Shown here piece by piece: positions 11,543 to 22,169 of a stretch of DNA of 64,000 bases. Below the pieces are notes generated by a model. That model made no database searches. It was not told the DNA's origin and was given only the letters and a program-made list of their open reading frames with translations. Every line of letters begins with the position of its first letter. Positions within the stretch are counted from its first letter, which is position 1. A program made the position numbers and the translations under genes. Source of the stretch: Sorghum bicolor (lineage: Eukaryota; Streptophyta; Magnoliopsida; Poales; Poaceae); assembly GCF_000003195.3 (NCBI RefSeq), contig NC_012877.2:16609344-16673343 (forward strand), read 5' to 3'.

Positions 11543-12889
11543 ATGAAGAAGCATATCTTCGGCAAGTTCAAGAAAGCAAAGGGTGAGAGCTCTTCTCAAG
11601 GCTCTCACCATAGGGAGGAAGAAGAAGGTTACCATGGGATGGTACCCTACGAGCCTCCATCAAGGATGAGAGAGCCCGAGAGCGGCCTCATGTTAAGCCA
11701 AGAAGAGTTGCAAAGGTACTACATCATCCGAGAGGGTCTCTTCCTACACACTAGCATCATCGATCCGGACCTTTTGGCCCGCACAGGTATGGATGTTGAA
11801 TTCGATAAGGTGTTTAGAGCAATTGGTTGGAGTAGTTTTTGGCAAGTGCCTGAATTTGGAAAAGAATTGCTTGCTAAGGAATTTCTATGCACCCTAAAAC
11901 TCACAAATAATGGAATATCTTTTCGCATGTGTGAGCAAGAACATCAATTAAATTGGAGTTTGCTAAACACTGCTTTAGGGTGTGAACATGAATGTGAACT
12001 TGATCTAGATCATGCCACTAGAATGTTCGATAAATTTAGATTCTGGAAAGCAATTTCTGGCTCTAATGATTGTTCAAATCCTACTCCCATTGAAATCCAT
12101 AATCCAACCTTGCGCTTTCTTCACTTCTGGATCATGTGCACTCTATATCCTGGCATGGGAACTAATACTTTAATTGATGATGAACTTAAAATTCTCTATG
12201 CCATGGTTAGTAAAATCAAGGTCTCCCCTGTGAAACTGCTAGTGAACTATTGGCTTAACTCTATTGAGTATGGGAAGCCCATCTATTTCACATCCTTTAT
12301 TACTCGAATAGCCGATACTTTTGGATTACTTGAATCACATTATTTTGAAGACATTGGCTATGTTAGAGGAGTGGTAGATGAGAACTTCTTTATCAATGCT
12401 AACATGCTCATAAGAAATCCAAATGGTGAACTTAAAATGATTTATCCGGGCTATACAACCGAAATTCCTCTCCCATGTGCGAGGCGCCGGTTGTATGGGG
12501 TCCGCACACTTACCATTAGACTAGCCCAAGTGGCAAGTCCAGATATTGCAGGGACACGCAGGGTGACAAGAAGGATGATGCAAGCCGCCCAGATGGAGCA
12601 AGGAGGATCCTCGCACCATGACGTTGAAGAGGGCGATGAAGCGATGTCAGTGGATACTTCAGACTCCATGGGTCTACCTCCACAACGCACTCCACGCCCA
12701 AGGGACAGGGCTAGGCGTCACCAGCCCACAGGTATGGACAGTCTCATTAATGACATGGGCGAATTGCAGATTGGGCAAGAAGCAACATTGCAACTGGCGT
12801 TACAAAACGGCCAACATATCCGACGTGTGCGAGAGGAAGACGCACAACGCTGGGCTGGATGGTACCAGAATTTCCCGCCACCACAGTGA
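11543..12889 (+). CDS. second ORF, resembling Athila ORF-1 family protein
   Basis: An intact 448-residue ORF starting at the ATG at 11543. The N-terminus is basic (KKHIFGKFKKAKG). Residues about 60-330 resemble the conserved protein found in Athila-like elements (Pfam calls it ATHILA ORF-1), with blocks FDKVFRAIGWSSFW and KEFLCTL. The C-terminal 110 residues are charged and low in complexity, with an acidic, arginine-rich tail. I see no signal peptide or membrane segment, so an envelope role is not supported. The function of the family is unknown. It lies 1.1 kb after gag-protease in the same direction and is uninterrupted, which suggests recent constraint. Confidence 0.7.
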   Translation: MKKHIFGKFKKAKGESSSQGSHHREEEEGYHGMVPYEPPSRMREPESGLMLSQEELQRYYIIREGLFLHTSIIDPDLLARTGMDVEFDKVFRAIGWSSFWQVPEFGKELLAKEFLCTLKLTNNGISFRMCEQEHQLNWSLLNTALGCEHECELDLDHATRMFDKFRFWKAISGSNDCSNPTPIEIHNPTLRFLHFWIMCTLYPGMGTNTLIDDELKILYAMVSKIKVSPVKLLVNYWLNSIEYGKPIYFTSFITRIADTFGLLESHYFEDIGYVRGVVDENFFINANMLIRNPNGELKMIYPGYTTEIPLPCARRRLYGVRTLTIRLAQVASPDIAGTRRVTRRMMQAAQMEQGGSSHHDVEEGDEAMSVDTSDSMGLPPQRTPRPRDRARRHQPTGMDSLINDMGELQIGQEATLQLALQNGQHIRRVREEDAQRWAGWYQNFPPPQ

Positions 12890-14277
12890 GCGAAGATCTA
12901 GCTTGGGGGAGATCCTCTCCCCCACTAAGGTAAGTATTCTATCCTATTTATTTTCATGCATTTTATCATTCTTACTTAAAAAAAAAATATTTATTAGCAT
13001 TTCCCTTTAGCATATATGCTTCATGTATGTTTATATCCCTCATGGAAATGATGACTAGTTGCTTGTTAATGTTTCTCTAGTACCTAGTATACAACTTAGT
13101 ATTTCTCTAAGTATGGATCACTTAGCTCACTTAAACTGCCATGAACCTAAAAACTTTGTGGGTTGCAAGTGCTAGAACTAAGTCTAAGTTGTTGTGGGAC
13201 ATGAGATAGTAAGACAAGAGCTACTATAATATTTTTCTAAGCATGCATGATTATCAGAGATTTATTCTTAAAATGATCAAAACCTTAATTGTTCCTCAAT
13301 GGTGATGAATTCCTACCACAGCCATATCTACTTTACATAATTGCAATCTTTCCACATAAGCTATTTGCTTTGTGTTGAGTGTCGTCAAGTCTTGTTGACC
13401 CTTGTTAAGAGACTTTTCATGCTCCTAAGATCAAGATCACGTACACACCACATATATATATGCTGCTTCTACACTGGAAGTACGCAACCACATGTATTTC
13501 GCATCCACTAAATAGGTTGCTCCATACTCTAAATGTTAGAACATCTCTCTAAGCATTATTTGGTAAATGAGACATCAAAAGGCTAGGCAAAATGAAATAA
13601 AAAGATGGACATGTGCAAGTCCACAGAAAAAGAAAGTTGAGCACATGAAAGCTCATATATATAAAAAAAAAGAAGAAAAAAAAATGCTAGCCATGTCTCA
13701 ATACATAGAGAGTCTATCAAATAAAGGAGCAACCTAGTCCACCATATATCACACTTGCACATCTTGATCTGGGAGTATGACACTTCTCTTCAAGGATCCG
13801 AGCTTTGACTTCGCAATACATGCAAAGTAAGTATGCTATCTCCTTTCATCCCTACCTTGAATTCCACATAAGCCTTTTAGAAATAGGATGAAATAGAGAA
13901 GGCAACTCTTACCATATGCCTTGGTGAGGAATCATACACCATTTGAGTGACATGAGAGAACCATAAGAGGAACATTTAAGCTTTCTTTTGAAAATATCAC
14001 AAAACCTCTGATATGAAACTTGCTAAGAATGAGAAAGTTAGTGCTCAAGTCAAACTGTTCTGTCTCTCAACCACCTAAGACAAAGGAAAAGCCATAAGCC
14101 CCATAAGGGACTAAGGTAATAGGGGTAAGTTTACATAGCTAAATTTTTCATGCAAAGAGAAGAACTTTGTTGTACACATGGTACTCTTGAAATGTGAACA
14201 TAGTAACAATACCTGATCCACCGAGGCTAAGTTTGATTGTTTGCTCGGGACGAGCAAATGTTAAGCTTGGGGGATCT
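12890..14277 (+). other. 3' untranslated region of the Athila-like element with purine tract
   Basis: 1.4 kb without a supportable ORF. An A-rich run lies near 13660-13685. The end holds AAGCTTGGGGGA with the polypurine tract at about 14269-14274, immediately before the 3' LTR; this would prime plus-strand DNA synthesis. Confidence 0.75.
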
Positions 14278-15862
14278 TGTTGACGGTGGATATACCATAG
14301 AAATCCACATACAAAACACCGTCAACATGCCTCGGTTGCAAGGGGAAATGACATGACATGAACATATTTTATCCATAACTAGTTCCACTTGTACTCTTAG
14401 CTTGTTTATGCAGGAACAACAAATTCAAGACATTATTTGACAAAGCCAACATCAGAATCATCAAGAGGAGATCGAGGGGACAACAGGTGACACCCTGGGC
14501 CCACAGGGAGGGGGTCGCCCGACCCCTCTTTGGTGGGACCCAGGTGTGCCACCTAGTCCACCGACATAAGGGACCCCTGTGGACACTGCTGGTGGGCCCA
14601 GAGGCCCAGAAGTGGGGTCGCCCGACCCCACATCAAAGGCGGTTCCAGGGTCGGTGGCCTCCCACCGACCTTCCCCACATGTCCCACATGTTGATTTGCC
14701 CCTGCCGTTGATCAAATGGCGGTTGTGAGGTCGGTTTGATCCAAGGGTGGAGAGAAGATGTCACGCGGATCGATGACGTGGCGATGGAGTAACCCCTACT
14801 CCATCTCCCTCTATAAAAGGCAGCCTCCACCCTTCATTTCAAGTGTGCAATTCCAAGGCCAAGTGCATTACAAGTTCCAAGCATACAAGTAGAGTAGTAG
14901 TTAGTCTAGAGTGGGAGTTAGAGTCGAGTCGAGCGAAGCTCGGGGTCCCCAGAGTCGTCTTCTGGAGAGTCTGGTATAGCTCTTGTACCTTTCTACTTTT
15001 GTAAGACTTTCCTTTTATTAATATATTATTCTTACTTTACTTTACTGAGTTCTTACTTAGTGCAAGTCTTTTAGTCTTGTTGTGCATTTACTTTAGTAAT
15101 ATAGTTGTCTTAGTGAAGTTAGTGACCTGTAACCACTCCTGTGTGTGCATCATCGTCCTATCTTGTATAGGAGCTCTAGCTAGCTGCAACTAGTTAGAGT
15201 TGTAGGATTAAGTGTGAGCGTGGTGCTCATACTTAAGATTACCTTTGATTACCGCTGGCTTGAACGGAAAGTAGGAGCGCACTCCCTAGTAGGTGACAGA
15301 TCGTGGGCGGCATTAGGTTCTCCTCACGTACAGGCTAGTTCTTAAAAGGTAAGGCGTCCATAAGCCCAATAGTCGCTTTCGGTAAGGGGTTAGGTGAAAA
15401 ACCTTCTAAGCGTCTTACCAGCTCGGCTATCCCTCGCACACAGTTAGTAAGGCTCTAGCGTAGTTAAGGCAATTATCTATTAAAGTAAGTCACAGAAGTC
15501 AAGTTAGATACATAGGAGTCCTTTACTCACTCGTTGTCCTCCCATCTAGCTAACTCTACCATTTACCTTTAGCATAGGACCTTGGATTCACCACTACCCT
15601 TCCTATTCGTTATTTACCACCCTTATTCACTAGTTGATACTAGACAACTCAAGGAATCTCATTCCCCTTTTTGTTAAACACACTTAGCCGCTTTCCCTTG
15701 GGAAAATATAAATTACGATACCTTGGAATACTCCTTGGTGAAGTGCTACAGCGGTACATTCTGTGCGCTTGCGGAATTATCCAATAGTAAATAGAGTTAC
15801 CCTACCAGGGCACTTCTGGCGCCGTCGCCGATATCCGGTGGTTGCGTTAAGAAGTGTCAACA
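14278..15862 (+). repeat. 3' LTR of the Athila-like element
   Basis: 1585 bp, collinear with 6657-8241. The only differences noticed are A to G in the block at about 14958 and A to G at about 15672. The TATA box is at 14812-14820 and the degenerate primer-site copy at 15817-15833. It is followed by the CTCTC target duplication at 15863-15867. Confidence 0.95.
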
Positions 15863-15867
15863 CTCTC

Positions 15868-17499
15868 CACAAATAAGTCATCATAAGAAGTGGCTACATC
15901 AAGCTTAGCAACATGGTTAGTAGCATGATATGTTTCATTGATAGCAAGATCATAAGCTAGCTCAAGATTGTCATTGTTTGCTTTTAGAATAGTGAATTCT
16001 TCCTTCAATGTTCTGTGTCTAGTAATGAGCTCATCATGCACACTCTCAAGTTTGAGCTCTTTTAGAGAAAGTTTGAGCTCCTTGAGTTTGGTGGTCGGTC
16101 TCATTTTGTTCTCTAAGCTCATCACTAGACTTAAGCTTTGCATGAAGAGTTTCATTTTCATTCTCTAGCTTATCATTTTCACCTCTTGTCTTTCTTATGA
16201 TTTTAGTGTATTTGTTAAGCCAGTGCACAAGTTCATCATAAGTAGGTGATTCAAATTCATTTTCACTCTCACTACTCTCATCCTCACTTTGTACCTTCCA
16301 GTCACCCTTGCCCATGAGGCATAGGTGTGTAGAGGATGAAGATGGTGGAGAGGACGGTGGTGATGAAGCATCAATAGCAATGGCAGCGACCTTCTCATCA
16401 TCGCTCTCATTGCCGGAGGAGTCACCACTTGAGCTTTCAATGTCGGTGAGCCAATCACCAACAATATAAGCTTTGCCATTATTCTTCTTGTGGTACTCCT
16501 TCTTGCCACATCTCTTCTTTAATGACTTCTTGTAATTCTTCTCATCATCACTTGAATGAGCTTGCTCCTTGTTCTTCTTCTTGTACTTGTCCTTCTTGGG
16601 TTTAGGACATTGATGAGCAAGGTGACCAAGTTCTCCACAATTGTAGCAATCTATCTTGAAGATGGACTTTCTCTTGCTACTTGTGAAGAACTTCTTCTTC
16701 TTGGAGTCGAAGTTGACTCCATTCTTGTTGAGCTTCTTTAGCAACTTTGTTGTTCTTCTCACCATGAGGGCAATGGAAGCATCATCATCATTAAATTTGA
16801 TGATTCAACTTCAATCTTCTTGGACTTGCCCTTGTGGGAGGCCTTGAGAGCCAAGTCCTTCTTCTCTTTCTTGGTTGATGAGGAGCTATCTTGGGGGTTG
16901 ATGTGCATGTACATCTCATGAGCATTGATCTTCCCCAAGATGGATGTTGGTGTGGTGGTTGAGAGATCGCCTTGGTTAAACACACTGACTATGTGCCCAT
17001 ATTTCTCAATGGGGAGGACACATAGTATCTTCCTTGCCACATCTGCTGGACTCATTTGGTTGAGTCCAAGTCCACTTAGCTCCTCTACAACCACATTCAA
17101 GCAAGAATACATTTCATTAGTATTTCCTTTTAGAAGCATTTCAAATGTATTTGGCTTGTTCATGACAAGATGAAAGCGCTCCTCACGGTCACTCTTGGAT
17201 CCCTCATGGAGCGCACAAAGTTTCATCCATAGTTCAAGGGCGGTCTTGTGGTTCCTCACATGGTTGAGCAGCTCTTTGCAAAGACTTTTAAGATGTGTTT
17301 TTTTGGCCTTTGCATTCCACTTCTCGTTTTCTTGCTCTCGTGGAGTAAGAGCAGCGTTCTTAGCAGGAGGGTTAAACTCTTCGGTCGTGGCTTTTAGGCA
17401 CTTGACATAACAAGCTTCGAGATATGACTCCATCCATATTTTCTAATATGGAAAGTCATCACCCTCGAATATAGTTGGCGGTCCATCCCCGTGAGACAT
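15868..17499 (-). pseudogene. copia A gag, N-terminal and central part
   Basis: The proposed start ATG is at 17499, about 40 bp after the primer site. The first about 20 codons end in a TAG where tryptophan would be expected. The gag domain (about 17433-16800) follows, then a CCHC zinc knuckle CYNCGELGHLAHQC near 16650 and an acidic, serine-rich and coiled-coil region to 15868. Frame changes occur near 16760 and 16050. The remaining C-terminal part is at 5870-6651 beyond the inserted Athila-like element. In an active copia element this protein builds the particle and binds RNA. Confidence 0.82.
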
Positions 17500-17537
17500 C
17501 TTTCTCTAGGCGGTGAAGGCTAAATAATGAGCACTAT

Positions 17538-17549
17538 GCTCTAATACCA
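17538..17549 (-). other. primer binding site of copia A
   Basis: On the minus strand it reads TGGTATTAGAGC, one base different from the usual initiator tRNA-Met site TGGTATCAGAGC. It sits two bases inside the LTR end at 17552. Confidence 0.8.
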
Positions 17550-17551
17550 AT

Positions 17552-18306
17552 TAAAAGGATCAAGATCCCTAAGACGGGCGGTGAATTGGGCTTCTCTAAA
17601 AATTTAAGCAACCTATAAGCTCCAATTCAACTCTTCTGCCTAAGTGTGATCTGGAGAGCTACCGGATAAAAGTATTGCAACATAGTTCCAATCCTATTCT
17701 AGCATGGCAATTCTAGGAATGTAAAGTACTCAAAGTAAATGCTAGAATGTAAAGGACGAGAGCAAGAAGAATGCAGCAATGTTTTGCTGAGGTATCTAAT
17801 AATCGCCACTCTCCACTAGTCCTCGTTGTAGCACCCGTGCAAGGGCCTTGCTCTCCCTTGGTCCGTGCAAGGACAAGTGCGCTCTACAGGCTGATTCTTT
17901 GACACTCTGTCATGGTGAATCACCCAAAAACCACTCACAAGCTTGACATGAGCCACCCACAAGAACTCTGGGCGGTCTTCGTGCCTCCAATCACTATCAA
18001 ACCGTCTAGGTGATGGCAATCACCAAGAGTAACAAGCAAAGAACTCTCACTTGACCCAAACTAGGCTCTAGAGAGTGGTAGATGCATAGTTGAACTCTTG
18101 CAACTTACTAGAGAAGGATTCACTCAAGAAATCACTCAATTCTCAATCCTCTCTAGGCTCTTGCTTCTCTCTTGCACAACAAGGTGATTCTCAGCTGATC
18201 AAATGTGCAAGAGACCTCCCATGGACGAGGTGGAGGAGTATAAATACTCCCCATCAAGTCCAAGAGCCGGCCACTTGAATTCCACAAAAAACGAGTGCAC
18301 CGGACG
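17552..18306 (-). repeat. 5' LTR of copia A, 3' portion
   Basis: Collinear with the LTR of element E at 31210-31346 plus 44560 onward. The terminal dinucleotide is altered (TA on the plus strand where TG is expected). The last 9 bp, CACCGGACG at 18298-18306, are the target duplication of the MULE, repeated with one change at 27229-27237. This copy also gives the uninterrupted version of the site where gypsy R landed in E. Confidence 0.85.
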
Positions 18307-18400
18307 GTAGTTTTTTTGTGATTTGGCCCTTTTTTGAAACAATTTTTACAATTAGACCCTTTGTGAAACAATTTCTAAAAATAGACCGTTTTTCGGCGTC
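18307..18400 (+). repeat. left terminal inverted repeat of the MULE
   Basis: Starts GTAGTTTTTTTGTGATTTGG and ends TTTTTCGGCGTC; matches the reverse complement of 27136-27228 with scattered differences and small gaps. Confidence 0.88.
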
Positions 18401-18690
18401 CTCATAGAGTACGCCATGGTATGTGGCTCGGCGTCGTGTCAGAGAACACCGAGGTAGTGCCACGTCATCGACGACTGTGGTCGTCGAAAACACGTGGCCG
18501 GAGCATGGCGATAAATGACCTAGCGCTGAGCCACATACCTCGGTGTTAAATGACCTAGCGCTGAGGGCTGCTGTTGTACACGGCGAGGCCCAATTTGCAC
18601 GACGGCCCACATACCTCGGCGTTTTGCCCTTTATCGCCGACCGCATAGCTCGGCGTCACACGACTCGACGCCGAGCTCTGGCTTACCAGC
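18401..18690. repeat. left subterminal repeats of the MULE
   Basis: Rich in the word CTCGGCGT and its reverse complement ACGCCGAG, with variants such as CTCGGTGT. The same word clusters at 21376-21640 and 26850-27140. Such arrays next to the termini are candidate transposase-binding sites. A possible 5' untranslated exon of the zinc-finger gene lies just beyond (donor AAG/GTACTA at about 18835). Confidence 0.6.
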
Positions 18691-19176
18691 CCGAGCCAAG
18701 GCCCCTTCTTCTTCCTCTCTTCATTCTTTCTTTGTGCCCATCCCCTTTTCTCTCTCCCTCTCTCTTCCCATGAACCCTAAATCCTAAAACCGGGCATAGA
18801 GGTGTCGGATCGAGGCTTATAACGGTTTCCTAAGGTACTACTCCTTCCCCTCTTCCCTTTCATCCATTGGGATCTTGTTTTAGTGGTGGATTTTTTATGG
18901 AATATGTCATTAATGGTTTGCTTCATGTCATTTGTTAAATGCCTTTTATCCAATGAGTATTTGACTCAAATGCGTGTTTACTATGGTATAGTATGTACGG
19001 TTCATGTCCTCATTTAGTGTTGTATGTTTTGGACTATGGTTTAGGGTTTGCTACTCTTTAGTGCATTGGGCCACTTTGTTAACTCTTTAGTAAGTATGAT
19101 TCATGTCCTCACTTAGTGTTGTATGTCTTGGTGCTATTAAATGTTGCATTAGTTGTAGTAACACTTGTTTATGTAG

Positions 19177-20985
19177 ATGATGAACCTGTATCGAGTAGAG
19201 TATTGGAAAAAACACGGTCGACTGAGGGAGCTATATCCAGACGCCTCTTGTGTGGATGCCCCGGTACCTCCGGACCTCCTGGTTCCAAAATGTGATTGTC
19301 AAAAGTCGGCAGAAGTGATGCAATCTAGGCATCCTGACACCGCTGCATGGTGTTTCTACACATGTGGCTAATTCAATGTAAGTTTATCAAATTGTTTTTG
19401 AATTTTCAAAATGTACCTTATGGTTGCACCAACGCTTTGCATGATTTATTTGTTTGTTTTTCTAGGACCATGAGAAGTGCTTCTTCTTCCAGTGGATCGA
19501 CGGCCCCAACAAGTTTGACCCATGGTTTTTGGTTTTTGTGGGTATTTGCCACGAAAAGTTTCCACGTGATCGCTTCAAATGTTGGGTGCCGCCACCACCA
19601 AACCCCCCACCGATGACTTCTGAGGAAAAGGAAGTAGCTACGGCAAGAATCCTTGATGACCCTCCTAAGTGCTTTTGTGGTGACAGAGCTGTGGTAGAGC
19701 AGACGCGCGGTCTTGAGTTTGTGTGTCCCAACAAGCATCCAGCAAGCCACTTTTCCTAATAGACCACTTTTGGCTTCTTACAAGTAATTTATAAAGTATG
19801 CTCGAAGTCCATTGATTTTCAATTATGGCAGGATTATTCTATGGAAAAGTGTCATTTTAGAGAGTGTCTATATGGTCCGAAGTCTCATTGGCCTGAGGAG
19901 AAGAAGAAAAAGAAGGATAGGATTATTACCCCAACGCCTCCGATTAAGTGCAAGTGTGGTGTTGAGGCTAGCTACGGCCTAGTTCCTTCCGAACTAGGAG
20001 TTGGCTATTTTTGTGGTCATATGGTAGACTACGATGAGGTGAGTTCCTGTTGTTTTTTTGATAGTGTTAGAACAACAATATGTGTTCTTACTAATTATCA
20101 TCTCTTACTCAACATTAGAGCACTAGGAAATGTGACTAGGAGTATTGGCATGGGAAAAGAGACTTCTACCAAACCTGCGAGCAAAAGAAAGGACTAGGCA
20201 TTAAGCTTCGAAGCGGGAACCAGCTGTTGGACAACTATGTGAAGTACTATAAAGAGGACGCACGTCGTGAAGCAAGAGAGGGCCGTCACAATAGCCCCGC
20301 AAAAGTAATGTGGGAGAAATGGTGGCTCGAAGGTATCAAGCAAGAAGAAGAGGATAACTCTTGGAGAGCTGTACTTCAAGAGTATGACGAAATGAAGGGT
20401 TTAGAGAAAAGATTGTGCGCTAGTAAGTAATAATAATTTTAATGTCTGTTTCATGTCTTTTGATTTTCCTACAATTGCAATTTCGTTGTTAAAGAGATTG
20501 GATGCACCGGAGATTGGGCCGTTGATGTGGCTCGTTCAAGGTATTTGGAGAAGATAGCTATGGACAATATGAAGGAGGATGAAGCCAAAGAGGCGGACAA
20601 CAACATGGATGAGGAGGACAACTCAAGACTGGACGCTCTCGCCGAACTAGTTCTTGAGCATGATGCTTCTAAGATGGCTCAACAAGAGCATAATGTACAT
20701 GTGCACAATGTAGGCGAAACCAGCCGCGCTACGGACTTTGTGTTGCAGGTGGAGGAGGAGGAGGAGGAGGAATGGTATACACAAGCCATGGATGAGGCAG
20801 AGGCTGCTTACTATAGCCAAAAGAAGGTGGTGGTAGAGGAGGAGGAGGACAAGGAATGGTTAACACAAGCCATGGATGAAATTGAGGCTGCTTACTACAG
20901 GCAAAAGGCGGAAAAGGCAAAAGGAGTGGTGGTGGAGGATTGCGAGTCCGACGACGATGATTTCCTACCAGGCTACGTTTCTGTT
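19177..20985 (+). pseudogene. GRF-type zinc finger gene carried by the MULE
   Basis: A spliced gene with exons at about 19177-19378, 19467-19790, 19832-20038, 20119-20408 and 20495-20985; most borders fit GT-AG, with GTAAG donors near 19379, 20409 and an acceptor TTTCTAG near 19466. Three GRF-like zinc modules are visible: CDC...CFYTC...CFFFQW, CFCG...FVC...CHF, and CKCG...YFC...C. GRF fingers bind single-stranded nucleic acid in other proteins. The C-terminal acidic region holds two copies of a W-x2-QAMDE-x-EAAYY-x-QK unit. In-frame stops lie at the end of exon 1 (TAA) and of exon 2 (TAATAG), so this copy is probably dead unless the splice sites differ. It reads from the left terminal repeat toward the centre, opposite to the transposase. 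GRF proteins are known cargo of plant transposons. Confidence 0.65.
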
Positions 20986-21137
20986 TAGAGGTCCATAGTA
21001 TTTGAGCATATAATGGATTCTTTAAATGCGAGTCCGAACTAGTGGTAGATGTCTATGTATGTTGAGGAATTTTGTGCGACGCCATGGATTGCATCTCCCA
21101 TGAGTATTTGCTCCATATTATTTGAGCATTTAATGTT
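20986..21137. repeat. imperfect direct repeat next to the plastid fragment
   Basis: CATAGTATTTGAGCATATAA at 20994-21013 recurs with changes at 21114-21135 (CATATTATTTGAGCATTTAA). The second copy ends 2 bp before the rpoC1-like sequence begins, so the duplication may mark the repair event that brought it in. Confidence 0.5.
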
Positions 21138-21329
21138 GCTTTTTGTGGGTCCAAAGATTCTTTCGCAAAACAATTCATCTTTTTCTGGTTTATCGGTTTT
21201 ATAATGAAAAGTGGAGGGCCTTGTGACTTCGCCAACGACTTCCCCATTAGGTAGGATTTTTATAGCCCAAGCCTTTATTTGATGAGGGGAAACGAGTCCA
21301 AGATGTTTATGTTTATATTGGTCAATCAT
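21138..21329 (-). pseudogene. rpoC1: plastid rpoC1 fragment (RNA polymerase beta' N-terminus)
   Basis: An open reading frame of 64 codons from ATG 21329 matches the start of the plastid-encoded RNA polymerase beta' subunit: [15 protein letters not shown], then [20 protein letters not shown] and FCERIFGP. About four residues are missing after the first eight compared with the plastid protein as I know it, and the similarity stops exactly after FGPTKS. The plastid-like sequence probably continues upstream to about 21368, covering the rpoB-rpoC1 spacer. It is far too short to work (the full protein has over 650 residues). It is nuclear-integrated plastid DNA inside a MULE. Confidence 0.88.
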
Positions 21330-21375
21330 AAAATAGTTCAGGGAAATGGTTCTTCTCAGATACAAGGAAATAGGC

Positions 21376-21640
21376 CTCGGCGTGGCCAGGCTGTGCACCG
21401 AGGTCGGCTACCTCAGCGTGGCGAGCAGCGCCAACTCACAGAGGTCCAGGATTGGCCCTACCTCAGCGTCAAATGAATAAACGCCGAGGTCTCATGCTCG
21501 GCGTGGTCGGGCTACGCATTGAGGTTGACTACCTCGGTGTGGCCAACACAGCCAACACAGAGAGGTCTAGGTTTGGCCCCTACCTCAGCGTCAATTGAAA
21601 AAATGCTGAGGTCTCATGCTCGGCGCCTTGTCCATGGACG
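21376..21640. repeat. two tandem 121-bp units rich in CTCGGCGT
   Basis: Units start with CTCGGCGTGG at 21376 and 21497, with a partial third start at 21619 (periods 121 and 122). They share blocks such as CCTACCTCAGCGTCAA and GAGGTCTCATG. They are related in word content to the subterminal repeats of the MULE and lie between the converging genes. Confidence 0.75.
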
Positions 21641-21659
21641 CCGAGGTCTTAGGCTGGGC

Positions 21660-22165
21660 ATTTTATTTATTTACGCCAAAGATTTTAGCCATTCACAAAG
21701 TAATACAAATTGTTAATACAAATCCATAGTCATATAGTAATACAAATCCATAGTCATATAGTAATACAACTACATTCTCGAAAAAGTAATACAAATCCAC
21801 AATCATATACGCACATACGTAAATAAATAATCCGCACATAGTCCATACATGAGCGCACAAGTTCAATCATAGTCCATACTTGATTGCATATTAGAGTAGC
21901 TCATACATAACATAGTCATTCACACATAGTCCATACATGAGTTCATTACACATTGTTAATTGGCGTTCACACATAGAGTTTGCACATAGTTCATTTGACA
22001 TTGTCGAGCCATCCACAAAGTCGTTGAAGACAAAAGAAGGCGCTCATCCATATTGTGAACTGTGAACAAGATATAGGGGGCAACTTAGGAACACGCAAAT
22101 ATGGGACAACTTAGGAACATGTACGATGAAAAGTTTCGGTTTTTACCCTAACGTGGACGCCGACC
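21660..22165. other. AT-rich 3' region with short tandem repeats
   Basis: No coding sequence. The block AGTAATACAAATCCATAGTC is repeated at about 21700-21800 with a period near 26 bp, followed by loosely repeated CATAGTCCATAC words up to about 21990. It probably includes the 3' end of the PMD transcript. Confidence 0.5.
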
Positions 22166-22169
22166 ACCA

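Larger units (their letters stand above)
6657..15862 (+). mobile_element. Athila-like LTR element without reverse transcriptase or integrase
   Basis: A complete 9.2-kb insertion with two LTRs of exactly 1585 bp and a perfect 5-bp target duplication, CTCTC. By eye the LTRs differ at only two positions (near 7337 and 8053 of the left copy), so insertion was recent. The primer site is an 18-base match to the 3' end of tRNA-Asp, as in Athila. The interior encodes a gag-protease ORF and a second Athila-type ORF, with no reverse transcriptase, RNase H or integrase. It should therefore depend on a partner element for movement, as described for TR-GAG or large derivative elements. It interrupts the gag of copia A. 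Confidence 0.92.

Noticed and set aside
11543..12889. Envelope protein for the Athila-like element
   Set aside because: No signal peptide, transmembrane segment or cleavage site is visible; similarity is to the Athila ORF-1 type protein.
20729..20920. Proline-rich antisense protein
   Set aside because: It is the shadow of GAG/GAA repeats in the acidic tail of the GRF gene.
21138..21398. A working nuclear RNA polymerase gene
   Set aside because: Only the first tenth of rpoC1 is present, with a small deletion and no catalytic region.
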